Shown here one piece after another: positions 4,591 to 5,146 of a DNA stretch of 5,146 nt. Both the position numbers and the translations under genes were made by a program. The DNA is taken from the NCBI GenBank assembly GCA_964353405.1, contig CAYGWJ010000481.1:1-5146 (forward strand), in the 5' to 3' direction. Source of the DNA: JBGLNJ01 sp964353405. Lineage in GTDB: Bacteria > Chloroflexota > Anaerolineae > Fen-1058. Every line of letters begins with the position of its first letter. Within the stretch, counting starts at the first letter, position 1. The notes beneath the pieces were generated by a model. It was not told the DNA's origin, searched no databases, and worked only from the letters and a program-made list of their open reading frames with translations.

Positions 4591-5146
4591 TCACAGACTC
4601 GCCAGCACTTGCTGGGACGATTCATGGAACAGGCGTGTGGCCTCTTTCAGACTCGCCTTGACATCTTCCGTGACAAATACGCAAAACACTGGCGCGCTTC
4701 GTCCAGGTTCGCCCCGGTAAAGACGCAGCTGGCCGGGCAAAGACTTCAAAGCGTCCAGCACCATGAGCCGGTATTCTTGTTCCGGCGGCACGATGTCGCT
4801 TTGCCACCACCAATCGGCGGCGGCCGCCACATTCACCAGCGTTGCTGTGCAATCCGCCAGCATCACCTGCTCTGTTTTTACCCTGCCGGATGCGTCGAGG
4901 CGAAAGATGATGCCCGCGTGCTCACCTTCAAACTGCAGGGGAGCCGAGTCGCCTTCGTGTTCCAACCTGGCTTTAAGCGCTTTCCACCTGGCCCGGTTGC
5001 TCGCCACGATGGGCTGACGCAGGACAAAGATATAGCCTGCCGGGAAAAAGATCGCTTCCGGATCTTCCGCAAACTCGATGTGGACGTTGCGGTTGTCTGT
5101 GATCTGGTGATACAGCCGCTCAAAGCGCCTGCTTTCATAAGGCGGC
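4591..5146 (-). CDS. Unrecognised protein, C-terminal 185 codons (5' end outside window)
   Basis: The minus-strand frame is open from the right edge (first whole codon at 5145) to TGA at 4591–4593. An in-frame GTG at 5007 is not the start, because plausible protein continues before it (PPYESRRFERLYHQITDNRN, then VHIEFAEDPEAIFFPAG and YIFVLRQPIV). The sequence alternates short strands and helices and looks soluble, with no signal peptide or membrane segment. Notable stretches are a Trp cluster ADWWWQSDIVPPEQEY and a C-terminal strand-helix block, VFCVFVTEDVKASLKEATRL. No family was recognised. It points the same way as metX, 173 bp upstream, with the inverted repeat in between. No clear rho-independent terminator follows its stop. 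Confidence 0.7.
   Translation of the reverse strand, partial: PPYESRRFERLYHQITDNRNVHIEFAEDPEAIFFPAGYIFVLRQPIVASNRARWKALKARLEHEGDSAPLQFEGEHAGIIFRLDASGRVKTEQVMLADCTATLVNVAAAADWWWQSDIVPPEQEYRLMVLDALKSLPGQLRLYRGEPGRSAPVFCVFVTEDVKASLKEATRLFHESSQQVLASL

Noticed and set aside
4600..4614. CCAGCA/TGCTGG inverted repeat as a terminator
   Set aside because: It lies inside the coding end of the 4591–5146 gene and has no T-run.

Overview
The window comes from a free-living bacterium with moderately high GC content. The metX–metW pair encodes core methionine biosynthesis, and the left part has the mosaic look of a defence or accessory island. Nothing here fixes the taxon. A GC-rich palindromic element upstream of metX recalls dispersed repeats of Chloroflexota and cyanobacteria, but that is an impression from memory only.

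Layout, left to right. Positions 2–544 (+) are the 3' end of a type I restriction-modification methylase subunit (HsdM). Positions 598–1866 (+) are the specificity subunit (HsdS); its homology starts further upstream, around 571. The hsdM/hsdS junction is the most interesting site. It has an AAGGAGG Shine-Dalgarno-like sequence at 503–509, a T TTT TTT heptamer in hsdM codon phase at 517–523, a 6-nt spacer, and an 8-bp perfect stem at 530–537/554–561. The -1 frame entered there is open straight into hsdS, which has no ATG, GTG or TTG before 598. This is the arrangement of a dnaX-like programmed -1 frameshift and would make an HsdM–HsdS fusion alongside free HsdM. The alternative is a homopolymer sequencing error hiding a plain fused gene.

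Immediately after hsdS, no hsdR or other operon partner is visible. On the opposite strand lies a toxin–antitoxin remnant. It consists of an intact Phd/YefM-type antitoxin (1977–2252, -) with its own extended -10 promoter, followed by the first ~30 residues of a PIN-domain toxin (1861–1962, -). The toxin is cut off at the hsdS stop. A start-less 76-codon coding fragment (2351–2581, +) follows. Positions 1861–2581 therefore look like a rearrangement scar made of pieces of several genes.

The right half is orderly. metX (3206–4417, -), homoserine O-acyltransferase, overlaps metW (2592–3209, -) by an ATGA and the two should be translated together. A 116-bp nested inverted repeat (4445–4560) sits 27 bp upstream of the metX start and may be a MITE or a structured leader. 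The C-terminal 185 codons of an unrecognised protein (4591–5146, -) run off the right edge. No tRNA, rRNA, CRISPR array or complete insertion sequence was seen.
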